Assembly (NCBI GenBank): GCA_047528255.1
Contig: CP180024.1
Coordinates: forward strand, 868,001-932,000
Source: G047528255 sp047528255
GTDB taxonomy: Bacteria; Bacteroidota; Bacteroidia; Flavobacteriales; Blattabacteriaceae
Direction of reading: 5' to 3'
DNA: 64,000 nucleotides
Part shown: piece after piece, positions 39,288-47,774 of the stretch
Layout of the letters: the number at the start of each line of letters is the position of its first letter
How positions within the stretch are numbered: position 1 is the stretch's first letter
Notes under the pieces: model-generated
Told to the model about the DNA's origin: nothing
The model's input: the letters and a program-made list of their open reading frames with translations, nothing else
The model's database searches: none
Position numbers and translations under genes: made by a program

Positions 39288-40057
39288 TTCAAGTCTTGAA
39301 AATAGGAGGAAAACTAATAGATGATGAAGTTTTGTTAAAAATTTCTTTGGAAGTTTTTCATACGTTGAAAGGGAACAAGGTTTTGATCCATGGCGGAGGA
39401 AAGTCCGCCAGTGCGCTTTCCGAAAGATTGGGTCTCCGTCCGCGCTTGGTTGAAGGTCGACGGATCACTGATAAAGAGACGCTCGATGTCGTCACTATGA
39501 CGTATGCCGGCTTGGTCAATAAAAAGATCGTAACCCGCTTGCAGGCTTTGGGTTGTCGCGCTTTAGGGTTGTGTGGGGCCGATGCTGATTTAATCCGCGC
39601 CGTGCGGCGTCCCATTCAAGATATCGATTATGGTCATGTCGGCGATTTGAAAGAAAACAGTGTCGATGTGTTTGTTCTGAATTTTTTATTCGAGAAGGGT
39701 CTCGTTCCCGTCTTATGTGCTTTAACGCACGACGGTCAAGGTGGCCTTCTCAATACCAATGCTGATACTATCGCCTCAGTCGTGGCTTTCGCTCTGGCGG
39801 CAGATCATGAGGTGGCGTTGCATTATGCTTTTGAGAAGCGAGGAGTGTTACGTGATCCTTCTGATGAAAGCTCTTTTTTTTCTCAGATCGATGAGAAAAG
39901 CTTTTATCATCTTAAACGACAAAAAGTCATCACTGAGGGAATGATCCCCAAACTAGAAAATGCTTTCAAAGCCCTTAGGGCTGGGGTGTCTCGGGTGACG
40001 GTGGGACGGCCCGAGTCGTTGACCGATTTTACAAATACGACTTCATTATGTCTGTAG
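39284..40057 (+). CDS. argB: N-acyl-glutamate kinase
   Basis: ArgB phosphorylates N-acetyl- (or succinyl-) glutamate, step two of ornithine synthesis. It is an amino-acid kinase family protein of 257 aa. The nucleotide and substrate loops are KIGGKLIDDE (6-15) and LIHGGGKSASALSERLG (34-50). Further motifs are GLCGADADLIRA and, in the middle, LNTNADTIASVVAFAL; EGMIPKLENAFKAL closes the domain. The short N terminus lacks the helix found in arginine-inhibited hexameric kinases, so feedback inhibition by arginine may be absent; that is inference. It overlaps argF' by 4 bp and argE by 10 bp. Confidence 0.94.
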   Translation: MIQVLKIGGKLIDDEVLLKISLEVFHTLKGNKVLIHGGGKSASALSERLGLRPRLVEGRRITDKETLDVVTMTYAGLVNKKIVTRLQALGCRALGLCGADADLIRAVRRPIQDIDYGHVGDLKENSVDVFVLNFLFEKGLVPVLCALTHDGQGGLLNTNADTIASVVAFALAADHEVALHYAFEKRGVLRDPSDESSFFSQIDEKSFYHLKRQKVITEGMIPKLENAFKALRAGVSRVTVGRPESLTDFTNTTSLCL

Positions 40058-41127
40058 ATACAAGGAAATTGAAGATAGAGGCCATTGAGTTGCTCACGCA
40101 GTTAATAGGTACCCCTTCCATCTCTAGGAAGGAGGATAAAACGGCAGATCTGATTTCCGATTTTTTGACTAAGCGCGGCATTCAGGTCAATAGAAAGTTC
40201 AACAATATTTGGGCGGTGAACGCGAATCATAGCGGAAAAAAAGATCCGACGATCTTGCTCAATTCCCATCACGATACGATTAAGCCAGGAGAAAATTGGG
40301 CTACAGATCCCTTCTCGGCATGGCGAGAAGAGGACAAAATCATCGGGTTGGGTAGCAATGACGCAGGGGCTTCGGCAGTGTCTTTGATCAGCACTTTTAT
40401 TTATTTGAGCCGGTTACCTCGTTTGCGTTACAAACTTATCTTGACCATCACGGCTGAGGAGGAGATTTCCGGGGAGAGGGGGGTCAAGGCAGTGTTGCCA
40501 GAGTTGGGATCTATAGATTGGGGCATTGTCGGTGAACCGACCCGGATGCAGGTAGCCGTCGCAGAGAAGGGTTTGATCGTATTAGACTGTATGGCCCATG
40601 GAAAGAGCGGACATGCAGCCAGAGATGAAGGCGTAAATGCGCTTTATATTGCTTTGGATGACATACACTGGCTAAGAAAATATAAATTTGAAAAAGTCTC
40701 CGATCTTTTAGGCCCCTTGAAGCTTACCGTGACGCAGATTCAAGGGGGCATCCAACACAATGTGGTTCCGGATCTTTGTTCTTTCGTGGTCGATATTCGA
40801 ACTAACGATCTCTATTCGAATGAAGAGGTGATTACCTTGATTCGTGAGGAAATAAGCTCTGAAATCAGCCCGCGTTCGTATCATCTAAACTCATCGCGTA
40901 TTGATCCGGAGCATCCTATTGTCAAGAAAGCTCAGGCGTTGGGGAGGAAGATTTTCGGATCACCCACTTTGTCTGACCAGAGTGTGATGAGTTTCCCTAC
41001 GATTAAGATGGGACCCGGAGACAGTCTTCGTTCTCATGCCCCAAACGAATATATCTTATCTTCTGAAATAGAGGAGGGTATTGATCTGTATATTCGACTT
41101 CTGGAAAATTTCTCCCATCCGTTGTAA
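40048..41127 (+). CDS. argE: N-acyl-ornithine / N-acyl-citrulline deacylase (M20 family)
   Basis: A zinc-dependent M20 peptidase-family deacylase. Because the carbamoyltransferase is of the argF' type, its likely substrate is N-acylcitrulline, released as citrulline for ArgG. Metal-site motifs are LNSHHDTIKPG (about 70-80), GSNDAGASAVSL and TAEEEISGERG (about 133-143, with the general-base Glu). The dimerisation insert carries GKSGHAARDEG with its conserved His. At 359 aa it fits the Bacteroidetes ArgE/DapE-like group. It is the last gene of the operon. The argH gene that often follows is not present before trxA. Confidence 0.9.
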   Translation: MSVDTRKLKIEAIELLTQLIGTPSISRKEDKTADLISDFLTKRGIQVNRKFNNIWAVNANHSGKKDPTILLNSHHDTIKPGENWATDPFSAWREEDKIIGLGSNDAGASAVSLISTFIYLSRLPRLRYKLILTITAEEEISGERGVKAVLPELGSIDWGIVGEPTRMQVAVAEKGLIVLDCMAHGKSGHAARDEGVNALYIALDDIHWLRKYKFEKVSDLLGPLKLTVTQIQGGIQHNVVPDLCSFVVDIRTNDLYSNEEVITLIREEISSEISPRSYHLNSSRIDPEHPIVKKAQALGRKIFGSPTLSDQSVMSFPTIKMGPGDSLRSHAPNEYILSSEIEEGIDLYIRLLENFSHPL

Positions 41128-41151
41128 GGATGAAATTTTTCAATAAATTTG
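41122..41151 (+). promoter_or_regulatory. Upstream candidate promoter for trxA (P2)
   Basis: TTG at 41122-41124 is followed after 19 bp by TAAATTTG (41144-41151), the Bacteroidetes -33 / -7 pair. It overlaps the argE stop region. The 12-base sequence TAAATTTGCTCA recurs exactly at the next promoter, 67 bp downstream. Confidence 0.45.
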
Positions 41152-41186
41152 CTCAATTTTGTAATCAAAAAACGTGATCGTCTTGG

Positions 41187-41218
41187 TTTGAATGTTGATG
41201 GCCGTTTTTATAAATTTG
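41187..41218 (+). promoter_or_regulatory. Candidate Bacteroidetes promoter for trxA (P1)
   Basis: TTTG at 41187-41190, a 20-bp spacer, then TAAATTTG at 41211-41218: a very good match to the TTTG / TAnnTTTG consensus. It predicts a leader of about 25 nt before the trxA ATG at 41248. Confidence 0.65.
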
Positions 41219-41247
41219 CTCAGATCTAAATAATAAACAAACATATT

Positions 41248-41565
41248 ATGGCGCAAGAAGTAACTGACTCGAATTTTAAAAAAATGGTCCTCCAATCAGG
41301 TCAACCTGTTTTGGTGGATTTTTGGGCGCCTTGGTGTGCGCCTTGTATGGCTCTTTCTCCCAAAATTGATGAACTCTCGGAACAATATAAAGGAAAGGCG
41401 TTGGTGGTAAAAGTTAATATTGACGATAATCCCGATACTGCTACCGAATACGGTATCCGAAGCATCCCGACTTTGTTGTTTTTCAAGGGAGGAGAGGAGA
41501 AAGACAGACATGTTGGCGTAGCTCCAAAAGAAAGCTTAGGCAGTAAATTAGATGCTCTATTGTAA
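41248..41565 (+). CDS. trxA: Thioredoxin
   Basis: A 105-aa cytosolic disulfide reductase with the complete thioredoxin fold. The active site is WCAPC (Cys30, Cys33) in place of the canonical WCGPC, so the residue after the first Cys is Ala. The buried Asp (VLVDFWA, Asp24), the cis-proline segment IRSIPTLLFFKGG and the final helix are present. It has its own promoter(s) 30-100 bp upstream and is separate from the arginine operon. The start MAQEVTDSNF is typical. A stem-loop lies directly behind the stop. Confidence 0.95.
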   Translation: MAQEVTDSNFKKMVLQSGQPVLVDFWAPWCAPCMALSPKIDELSEQYKGKALVVKVNIDDNPDTATEYGIRSIPTLLFFKGGEEKDRHVGVAPKESLGSKLDALL

Positions 41566-41568
41566 AAA

Positions 41569-41598
41569 TTACTTCTTACTTAGTAGTTAAAGAAGTAA
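41569..41598 (+). terminator. Stem-loop behind trxA
   Basis: TTACTTCTT and AAGAAGTAA form a perfect 9-bp stem with a 12-base loop, 4 bp after the trxA stop. On the plus strand no U tract follows, so it may protect the mRNA end more than terminate. On the minus strand a run of five T does follow. Confidence 0.5.
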
Positions 41599-41627
41599 AA
41601 AGATAGTATATTCGAAGCTCCATAAAA

Positions 41628-41701
41628 GGTCTGGTAGTTCAGTTGGTTAGAATACGTGCCTGTCACGCACGGGGTCGCGGGTTCGAGTCCCGTCCAGACC
41701 G
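41628..41701 (+). tRNA. tRNA-Asp (anticodon GUC)
   Basis: A 74-nt cloverleaf. The acceptor is GGTCTGG/CCAGACC with discriminator G73. The anticodon stem CGTGC/GCACG holds the loop CTGTCAC, giving GUC. The T arm is GCGGG-TTCGAGT-CCCGT. CCA is not encoded. It follows trxA by 62 bp. Confidence 0.95.
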
Positions 41702-41709
41702 CTAATAGG

Positions 41710-41756
41710 AAAGGGTGAAAGGAATTTTTTAAGTTTATTTTCAACCTTTTTTATTT
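41710..41756 (+). terminator. Rho-independent terminator of tRNA-Asp
   Basis: AAAGGGTGAA (41710-41719) pairs with TTCAACCTTT (41740-41749) with one mismatch. A U tract (TTTTTTATTT) follows, directly downstream of the tRNA. Confidence 0.6.
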
Positions 41757-41765
41757 GGCTTTCTT

Positions 41766-41785
41766 TCCCAAATTCCGAGGAATTT
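41766..41785. repeat. Short inverted repeat
   Basis: CCAAATTCC and GGAATTTGG are separated by GA, giving a 9-bp inverted repeat. It lies between the tRNA terminator and an IS copy. It may be an operator or the tip of a small hairpin; nothing nearby decides. Confidence 0.35.
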
Positions 41786-41804
41786 GGCAATAAGACTGTT
41801 TCGG

Positions 41805-43082
41805 GACCATTGTAATGGTTGCTTAATTTTATTCAGCCTGCTAAATGAGTTTCGTTATAGAATGATAGAGGCTTAGTATTTCACATCGTGTTCAAGATAC
41901 TGTTGATTATAAATTAATTAATTATATCTGTTTTTATGAAGAGCTCATAATAATGCCAGGGGAACGATACAAATTATGCACTATAGCCTCCATAAGATTC
42001 TGAGCAAGCACACGAGTTAATCCTTTATAACGAGCATTTCCTGATACAAACCAATATTTTATATTGCAAAAAAATACGTTCTACTACCCATCGGGTTTTA
42101 CTCACTAATTTGTTGAATAATATAAGTATCCTACTTAAGAGGGCCTATAATCTTTCTTTCTATATACGGCCTTTGATGGCCTCGAGTATGAAAGTAAGAT
42201 ACGTTGGCTAGAACTTGGTGGTAATCTTTATTTCATAAAGTTCTCTTGGTTATATCCTAATTAACTTATTAATGGCTTTAGCCCTCTACTATCATGCTCA
42301 TTGATTAGCTGCTATGCTATGTACTACTCAGTTTCATTCCATTTTTATTCCACCTATGTGCTTCTTGCATCCATAGTAAAGTTTACCTAATTTTTTGAAT
42401 CATTTTCCTTGAGTGTCTATTTTTGATTGAGTCTCTTTTTTTACCCTTTCTTTTCTTTGACTAATTTCTTTTTCCCATCTTCCTTCCGATCCTCCACTAC
42501 GTGGATAGGAACTCCCTTTGGAGAAAAGGAGCTCACTATAAGACATCATCTACTATCACTCTTGTTTTAACTATCACCTGACGTTTTTCTAATTCCTTAT
42601 TGATCTTTTTCAGTAAACCTCACATAGCTTTTTGGCTGCTATTTCATTGCAAAATTTGCATAAAACCCTATGTGATATGGGCTCTGATCTTCCAATCGGA
42701 AGGATACAAAAACGCATGCAGTCTATGGAATCTTTTACTAATTCTTCCATCCTACATCACTGAGATCATATACCAGTGACTCAAAAGCGTCGTCTTAAAT
42801 AACGATATTCTTCTATATAGAAGGGATATCCTTTTATTCCCTTGGCCTTTGATTTATTTTTCTTATTTCTTTCTACATCCCTTCCCATTGGATCACTGGT
42901 ATTTAACCTTTTGAAAAACTAACTCCTTCTAATAGAACCTTCCATATATAGCTCACTAAAACTTAGTATTCGCAATAATTCTGAACATAGATCCGAATAT
43001 TTTTTTTATTTTCTACTCCAGAATACACGAAACAATATATTGATTTACAATATTTTAAACTATTTTTCTCAGGCAACGTTCT
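41805..43082 (-). mobile_element. IS5-family element, full length, degenerate
   Basis: Minus-oriented, 1278 bp, from GGGACCATTG (41805) to CAACGTTCTG (43073-43082). All transposase segments are present in outline but frameshifted; no open piece longer than about 60 codons. It lies between tRNA-Asp and the 3' end of nqrF. The 40 bp to nqrF include, on the minus strand, a weak ATAG-AAA-CTAT hairpin followed by seven T, a possible nqr terminator. Confidence 0.9.
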
Positions 43083-43122
43083 GACCCTATATTTTGATAT
43101 AAAAAAATAGATAGTTTCTATA

Positions 43123-44427
43123 TCATCCTCCGAAATCGTCGAAGCGAACATTTTCTTTAGGCACGCCGAAGTCGTCGCACATCTTCACTACAGCATTGTT
43201 CATCATTGGAGGACCACAGAAATAAAAATCGACATCTTCCGGAGCATCATGGTCTTTCAAATAATTATCGATCAAAGCCTGATGCACGAAGCCTGTAAAT
43301 CCATACCCTGCAGAATCATTGATATCCTTTTTAGGAGTCCAATTATCTTCAGGAAGAGGCTCGGAAAGGACTACATAAAATTTAAAATTCGGGAACTCGC
43401 GCTCAATCGTACGAAAATCCTCTAGATAAAATAATTCACGTTTAGAACGCCCGCCATACCAGAAGGAAACTTTTCGTCTAGTTTTTTCAGTGTAAAAAAG
43501 ATGGAAAAGATGCGAACGCATCGGAGCCATACCAGCTCCTCCACCGACGTAAATCATTTCAGCCTGAGAATTTTCATTAATAAAGAACTCTCCATAAGGC
43601 CCCGATATCGTCACCTTATCTCCCGGTTTTCTTGAAAAAATATAAGAAGAAGAAATGCCTGGATTCACTTTGTCCCAGCCACCGATTCTCTTTGCAAAAG
43701 GCGGTGTAGCCACACGAATATTCAACATAATAATATTGCCAGTATCCGGATGATTAGCCATGGAATAAGCGCGAACCACTCCTTCATCATTGGTCATCTT
43801 CAAATCCCAAAGCTTGAATTTGTCCCACTCAAAGCGAAACTTATCGGGCTGGTCATGATGCTCAGGATGAGCTGTGATATCAATATCTTTATAATTTACA
43901 ATAGTTCGAGGCACATCGATCTGAATATAACTTCCGGCTTTGAAATCAAACTTTTCTCCTTCGGGCAACTGCACGACAAATTCCTTGATGAAAGAGGCCA
44001 CATTGTAATTCGATTTGACAGTACACTCCCATTTTTTGATTCCGAAAATTTCTTCAGGGATTTCGATTTCCATGTCTTGTTTGACTTTGACCTGGCATCC
44101 AAGCCTCCAATTTTGCTCTTTCTCCTTTCTGGTAAAATGAGATTCTTCCGTAGATAAAATATTTGAACCTCCCGAAAAAACTTGACATTTACACTGCAAA
44201 CAAGTACCGCTTCCGCCACAAGCCGAGGGCAAAAAGAGTTTCTGATTAGTGAGTGTCGAGAGTAAAGATCCACCGGATTCAACCTCGAGAACTCTTTCAC
44301 CGTTGACCGTGATCTTGACAGGTCCGGAAGGGGAAAGCTTGGCTTTGGCTGTTAGCAAAACCCCTACCATAAACAGTATAAGGATCAAAAAAGCGATAAC
44401 AGCGGTAAAAATAGTGACTAGAGTCAT
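43123..44427 (-). CDS. nqrF: Na+-translocating NADH:quinone reductase subunit F
   Basis: NqrF is the NADH-oxidising entry of the sodium-pumping complex. A single N-terminal membrane helix (about 5-26) anchors a [2Fe-2S] ferredoxin domain and an FAD/NADH domain. The cluster ligands are Cys70, Cys76, Cys79 and Cys111 (SACGGSGTCLQCKCQ and RLGCQVKV), the same numbering I know for the Vibrio protein. FAD binding is marked by VRAYSMANHP and NADH binding by IYVGGGAGMAPMRSHLFHLF. The C-terminal DFYFCGPPMMNNAVVKM is the reductase end. It has 434 aa and no gaps. Last gene of the operon, 2 bp after nqrE. Confidence 0.97.
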   Translation of the reverse strand: MTLVTIFTAVIAFLILILFMVGVLLTAKAKLSPSGPVKITVNGERVLEVESGGSLLSTLTNQKLFLPSACGGSGTCLQCKCQVFSGGSNILSTEESHFTRKEKEQNWRLGCQVKVKQDMEIEIPEEIFGIKKWECTVKSNYNVASFIKEFVVQLPEGEKFDFKAGSYIQIDVPRTIVNYKDIDITAHPEHHDQPDKFRFEWDKFKLWDLKMTNDEGVVRAYSMANHPDTGNIIMLNIRVATPPFAKRIGGWDKVNPGISSSYIFSRKPGDKVTISGPYGEFFINENSQAEMIYVGGGAGMAPMRSHLFHLFYTEKTRRKVSFWYGGRSKRELFYLEDFRTIEREFPNFKFYVVLSEPLPEDNWTPKKDINDSAGYGFTGFVHQALIDNYLKDHDAPEDVDFYFCGPPMMNNAVVKMCDDFGVPKENVRFDDFGG

Positions 44428-44429
44428 TG

Positions 44430-45152
44430 TTAAACGGGATTTGATAGCCCCTTCAAATCAAGATTCTTCTTTTTTTCTTGTTGATCGTTTTTAGAAGCAG
44501 ATGAACTAGACTCCTGTGTTGCTTCTTTCTTTTCAATTTGAAGATCGATGCCTCCGAAGCTCAGGAACCCGATTGCCATCAATCCGGTCAAAATAAAAGT
44601 AATTCCCAAACCCCGCAAGGGAGCAGGAACATTGGAATAACAGATTTTTTCACGGATGGATGCGATGGCCAATATCGCTAAAAACCAACCAATCCCTCCA
44701 CCTAAACCGTAAACTGTCGCTTCCGCTACATTGGCAAATTCTTTCTGTTGCATGAAAAGCGAACCGCCCAAGATGGAGCAGTTCACCGCAATCAACGGTA
44801 AAAAAATACCCAAAGCAGTGTACAAAGCCGGAGCAAAACGCTCAACAATCATTTCAACGAGTTGGACCATCGTAGCTATAGTCGCAATGAAAATGATCAC
44901 AGTTAAAAAACTTAAATCGACCTGTTCAAATAAAGGATCAAGCCAAACCAAAGAGCCTGGCTGCAGAATATATTTGTCGAATATAAAATTCAAAGGAACG
45001 GTCACCAACATGACAAATATCACCGCCACTCCCAAACCTATGGCCGTAGAGACTTTTTTGGAAACAGCCAAATAAGAACACATCCCTAAAAAATAGGAAA
45101 AGATCATATTGTCAATGAAAATGGACTTTACAAAAATATTCAAGTATTCCAT
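44430..45152 (-). CDS. nqrE: Na+-translocating NADH:quinone reductase subunit E
   Basis: An integral membrane subunit, homologous to NqrD/RnfA, with six predicted helices. NqrD and NqrE together hold an intramembrane iron centre bound by Cys residues. Here NMIFSYFLGMCSYLAVSKK (Cys near 25) and LIAVNCSILGGSLFMQQKEF (Cys near 119) provide the expected pair. Length is 240 aa, with an extended polar C-terminal tail (EKKEATQESSSSASKNDQQE). Spacing to nqrD upstream is 26 bp, the widest gap in the operon. Confidence 0.95.
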   Translation of the reverse strand: MEYLNIFVKSIFIDNMIFSYFLGMCSYLAVSKKVSTAIGLGVAVIFVMLVTVPLNFIFDKYILQPGSLVWLDPLFEQVDLSFLTVIIFIATIATMVQLVEMIVERFAPALYTALGIFLPLIAVNCSILGGSLFMQQKEFANVAEATVYGLGGGIGWFLAILAIASIREKICYSNVPAPLRGLGITFILTGLMAIGFLSFGGIDLQIEKKEATQESSSSASKNDQQEKKKNLDLKGLSNPV

Positions 45153-45178
45153 AATGTATCAATTTTTACATAAAAGGA

Positions 45179-45865
45179 TCAATACTTTTCTATCAATTTA
45201 ACGCTTCTTCCGCGCTGGATCCAGATGATGCCCCCCACAACGATCAACGCCATCGGTGCAAGAAGCATGAATCCATTATTAACGTACCCCAAAGCGTAGA
45301 GACCTGTCTTCTCGATCGGATCACCAAAAAGTTGAATCCCCAGCAGCGCTCCCGAACCCAAAAGTTCTCTGAAAAATGCCACAATGACCAGAATGATTCC
45401 ATAGCCCCAAGCATTGCCCAGGCCATCCAAAAAAGCAAGCCAAGGTTTATTGCCCAACGCAAAGGATTCAAATCGGCCCATGATAATACAATTAGTGATG
45501 ATCAAAGAAATAAAGACAGAAAGCTGTTTGCTCACATCATAGGCAAAGGCCTTCAACACTTGGTCAACAAGTATGACCAGAGCGGAAATGACCACCAACT
45601 GCACGATGATACGGATACGACTCGGTATAATATTTCGCATCAAAGAGATGACCACATTGCCTACAGTCAACACGACCATTACCGAAAGGGCCATCGCAAT
45701 GGCCGGTAAAAGCTTGGCCGTTACGGCCAGTGCTGAACAGATACCCAAAACTTGTACAGTAATCGGATTATTTTCATTCAAAGGATCTTGAAGGAGCTTT
45801 CTGTTTTTTTTGGAAAACAATGATTCGCTCGTTTTTTTCTCTTTAAACAAGGTATCGGTCTCCAT
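45179..45865 (-). CDS. nqrD: Na+-translocating NADH:quinone reductase subunit D
   Basis: A membrane subunit of 228 aa and the partner of NqrE. The paired Cys motifs are VQVLGICSALAVTAKLLPA (Cys near 43) and ISLIITNCIIMGRFESFA (Cys near 126). Six hydrophobic segments are seen. The N terminus carries a soluble extension (METDTLFKEKKTSESLFSKK) before LLQDPLNENNPI, where the family usually starts. Four bases separate it from nqrC. Confidence 0.95.
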   Translation of the reverse strand: METDTLFKEKKTSESLFSKKNRKLLQDPLNENNPITVQVLGICSALAVTAKLLPAIAMALSVMVVLTVGNVVISLMRNIIPSRIRIIVQLVVISALVILVDQVLKAFAYDVSKQLSVFISLIITNCIIMGRFESFALGNKPWLAFLDGLGNAWGYGIILVIVAFFRELLGSGALLGIQLFGDPIEKTGLYALGYVNNGFMLLAPMALIVVGGIIWIQRGRSVKLIEKY

Positions 45866-45869
45866 AGTC

Positions 45870-46589
45870 TTATTTTTTTACAGTTTGTAAATAAGGCAAA
45901 TAGAATTTCATACCACGCACAAGCATCTCCCCGACACCATGACTGGTTATAGTCGCTCCGCTTATCCCATCCACCTGATTGTCTTCTTTATTGATATTCC
46001 CGAGATCGGAAGAGCCTTTAATCACCCTAACTCCTTTATAATTTCCAAAAATGTCAAAAATCCGCTCTCCCTTGAAGGGCTTAACAAAGAAATCTTGAGT
46101 GATCTCAGCTCCTAGTCCGGGCGTCTCGCTCTTATGATCCAAAACGATACCGGATACTTTAAACCCTTGATCCAAGGAAATATATCCCCATATTGGCCCC
46201 CAAAGTCCCGTGCCTCTCAAAGGCATAATGTAATAACGATCTTTACCCTTTTCGGCTACATAAAGAGGCATCCTTTGCTCGGAGGGAGGTTTTTTCATCT
46301 CTGCAACGACGTCGATATCAAAAGCTTTTTCAGCTTTCAATACTTTCCCATGAGCATCAAGAACAAGATCTTGTCTGATATATTTCTCATAGGCCTCCCC
46401 TAGCTTCTCCATACTGACCTTTACATCTACCGAGCTCAGAATATTCTGAATCTTCTCGCGTGATTTGTTCTCGTCTTGAAGAGGTTTCAGCGTGATCGCA
46501 GAAAAAGCCAATGCAGCCCCGACGATCACCACCATAGCGATGGAAAAACCGATCGTATATGAATTCTTCTCAGTGAATTTCCCTTCCAT
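45870..46589 (-). CDS. nqrC: Na+-translocating NADH:quinone reductase subunit C
   Basis: NqrC carries covalently bound FMN on the outer side of the membrane and relays electrons. One N-terminal helix (about 10-32, YTIGFSIAMVVIVGAALAFS) is followed by a soluble domain. The flavin-attachment motif DGISGATITS places the acceptor Thr at residue 213, intact. It also has GLWGPIWGYI and SETPGLGAEI, typical of the FMN-binding domain. It has 239 aa. It overlaps the end of nqrB by 20 bp. Attachment would need an ApbE flavin transferase, which is not in this window. Confidence 0.96.
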   Translation of the reverse strand: MEGKFTEKNSYTIGFSIAMVVIVGAALAFSAITLKPLQDENKSREKIQNILSSVDVKVSMEKLGEAYEKYIRQDLVLDAHGKVLKAEKAFDIDVVAEMKKPPSEQRMPLYVAEKGKDRYYIMPLRGTGLWGPIWGYISLDQGFKVSGIVLDHKSETPGLGAEITQDFFVKPFKGERIFDIFGNYKGVRVIKGSSDLGNINKEDNQVDGISGATITSHGVGEMLVRGMKFYLPYLQTVKK

Positions 46590-47760
46590 GGATTAAGTAT
46601 TTCTTAGTTTTCAAACGTTTTATTCTTCGATTGATATTTGCCTGAACGACAAAATGGTCAATGGTAGGCGCAAAGACATTCATCAGAAGTATGGCCATCA
46701 TCACTCCCTCAGGATAAGCAGGATTAAAAATACGGATCAAAATGCTGAAAAATCCTACAAAAAAGCCGTAGATCCACTTTCCTGTTTGGGTCTGAGCCGA
46801 CGACACCGGATCCGTAGCCATGAAGACGATGCCGAAGGCAAAACCTCCCACGATTAAATGTTTCCACCACGGAAATGCCATCAACGCATTGGCACCCCAA
46901 GCATTGAACAAAAAACCTACTACCGAAGCTCCAACCACAGCTGAAAACATGATCCTCCAGCTTCCTATACCCGTAAAAATTAAGAGAGCTGCAGCGATTA
47001 AAACAGCAATTACAGAGGTTTCACCAAAAGAACCTGGAATAAAACCCAAAAACATGTCTTGAACCGAAACGGGCGATCCATGCAAGACGACTTGTCGGGA
47101 AAGTTCGACTTGATCTTTCGCATTGGCCAAAAAACCAATCAACGATTCACCAGATATACCATCTAAACCACCATTATGCACCCATACTTTGTCTCCTGAA
47201 ATCTCTTTGGGATAAGCGAAAAACAAAAATGCGCGCGCGAGTAAAGCAGGATTCAAAACATTCATCCCTGTTCCTCCAAACACTTCTTTACCAATTACTA
47301 CAGAAAAAATTACCGCCGAAGCGAGCATCCAAATGGGGCTGTCTACAGGTAAGATAAGCGGTATGAGCAAGCCAGTGACCAGATAACCTTCGTTAACTTC
47401 ATGCTTCCTGAGCATAGCGAAAAGAAATTCGATACCCAATCCTACACCATAAGAAACGGCGATAAGCGGGAGTATTTTTCCCAAGCCAAATAGAAAACAA
47501 ATCCACACGGAGGTGTCTCCACCGATTTGACTATAATATTGATAACCTGTATTGTAAGCACCGAAAAAGAAACACGGCATCAAAGCGATCACTACAGTGA
47601 TCATCGTGCGCTTCATATCTGCAGCGTCACGGATATGACTTCCGGTGTGTGTGGTATGCTTGGGAACGAACAAAAAGGTATGGAAAGCGTTGAAGAGAGG
47701 GCTGAAAGACGTGCCATCATACTTCTCCTTAAGTTGATCCAATCGTTCTTTTATACTCAT
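46570..47760 (-). CDS. nqrB: Na+-translocating NADH:quinone reductase subunit B
   Basis: NqrB is the large membrane subunit (396 aa, about ten helices) that holds covalent FMN and riboflavin and takes part in sodium transport. GKEVFGGTGMNVLNPALLAR, MATDPVSSAQTQTGKWIYG and NPAYPEGVMMAILLMN are strongly conserved. The flavin-attachment site, normally S-G-A-T, reads DGISGESLIG: Ser203, Gly204, Glu205, Ser206. The acceptor Thr is thus replaced by Ser, while the surrounding length is unchanged (codon at 47143-47145). The protein otherwise looks functional. It follows nqrA by 14 bp. Confidence 0.95.
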   Translation of the reverse strand: MSIKERLDQLKEKYDGTSFSPLFNAFHTFLFVPKHTTHTGSHIRDAADMKRTMITVVIALMPCFFFGAYNTGYQYYSQIGGDTSVWICFLFGLGKILPLIAVSYGVGLGIEFLFAMLRKHEVNEGYLVTGLLIPLILPVDSPIWMLASAVIFSVVIGKEVFGGTGMNVLNPALLARAFLFFAYPKEISGDKVWVHNGGLDGISGESLIGFLANAKDQVELSRQVVLHGSPVSVQDMFLGFIPGSFGETSVIAVLIAAALLIFTGIGSWRIMFSAVVGASVVGFLFNAWGANALMAFPWWKHLIVGGFAFGIVFMATDPVSSAQTQTGKWIYGFFVGFFSILIRIFNPAYPEGVMMAILLMNVFAPTIDHFVVQANINRRIKRLKTKKYLIHGREIH

Positions 47761-47774
47761 CTTCTTGATTTTCT

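Noticed and set aside
28650..43082. Arginine operon as cargo of a composite transposon flanked by IS copies
   Set aside because: The flanking copies are both degenerate and of the same family found every few kb, and a tRNA, trxA and normal promoters lie inside. Nothing indicates mobilisation of the block.
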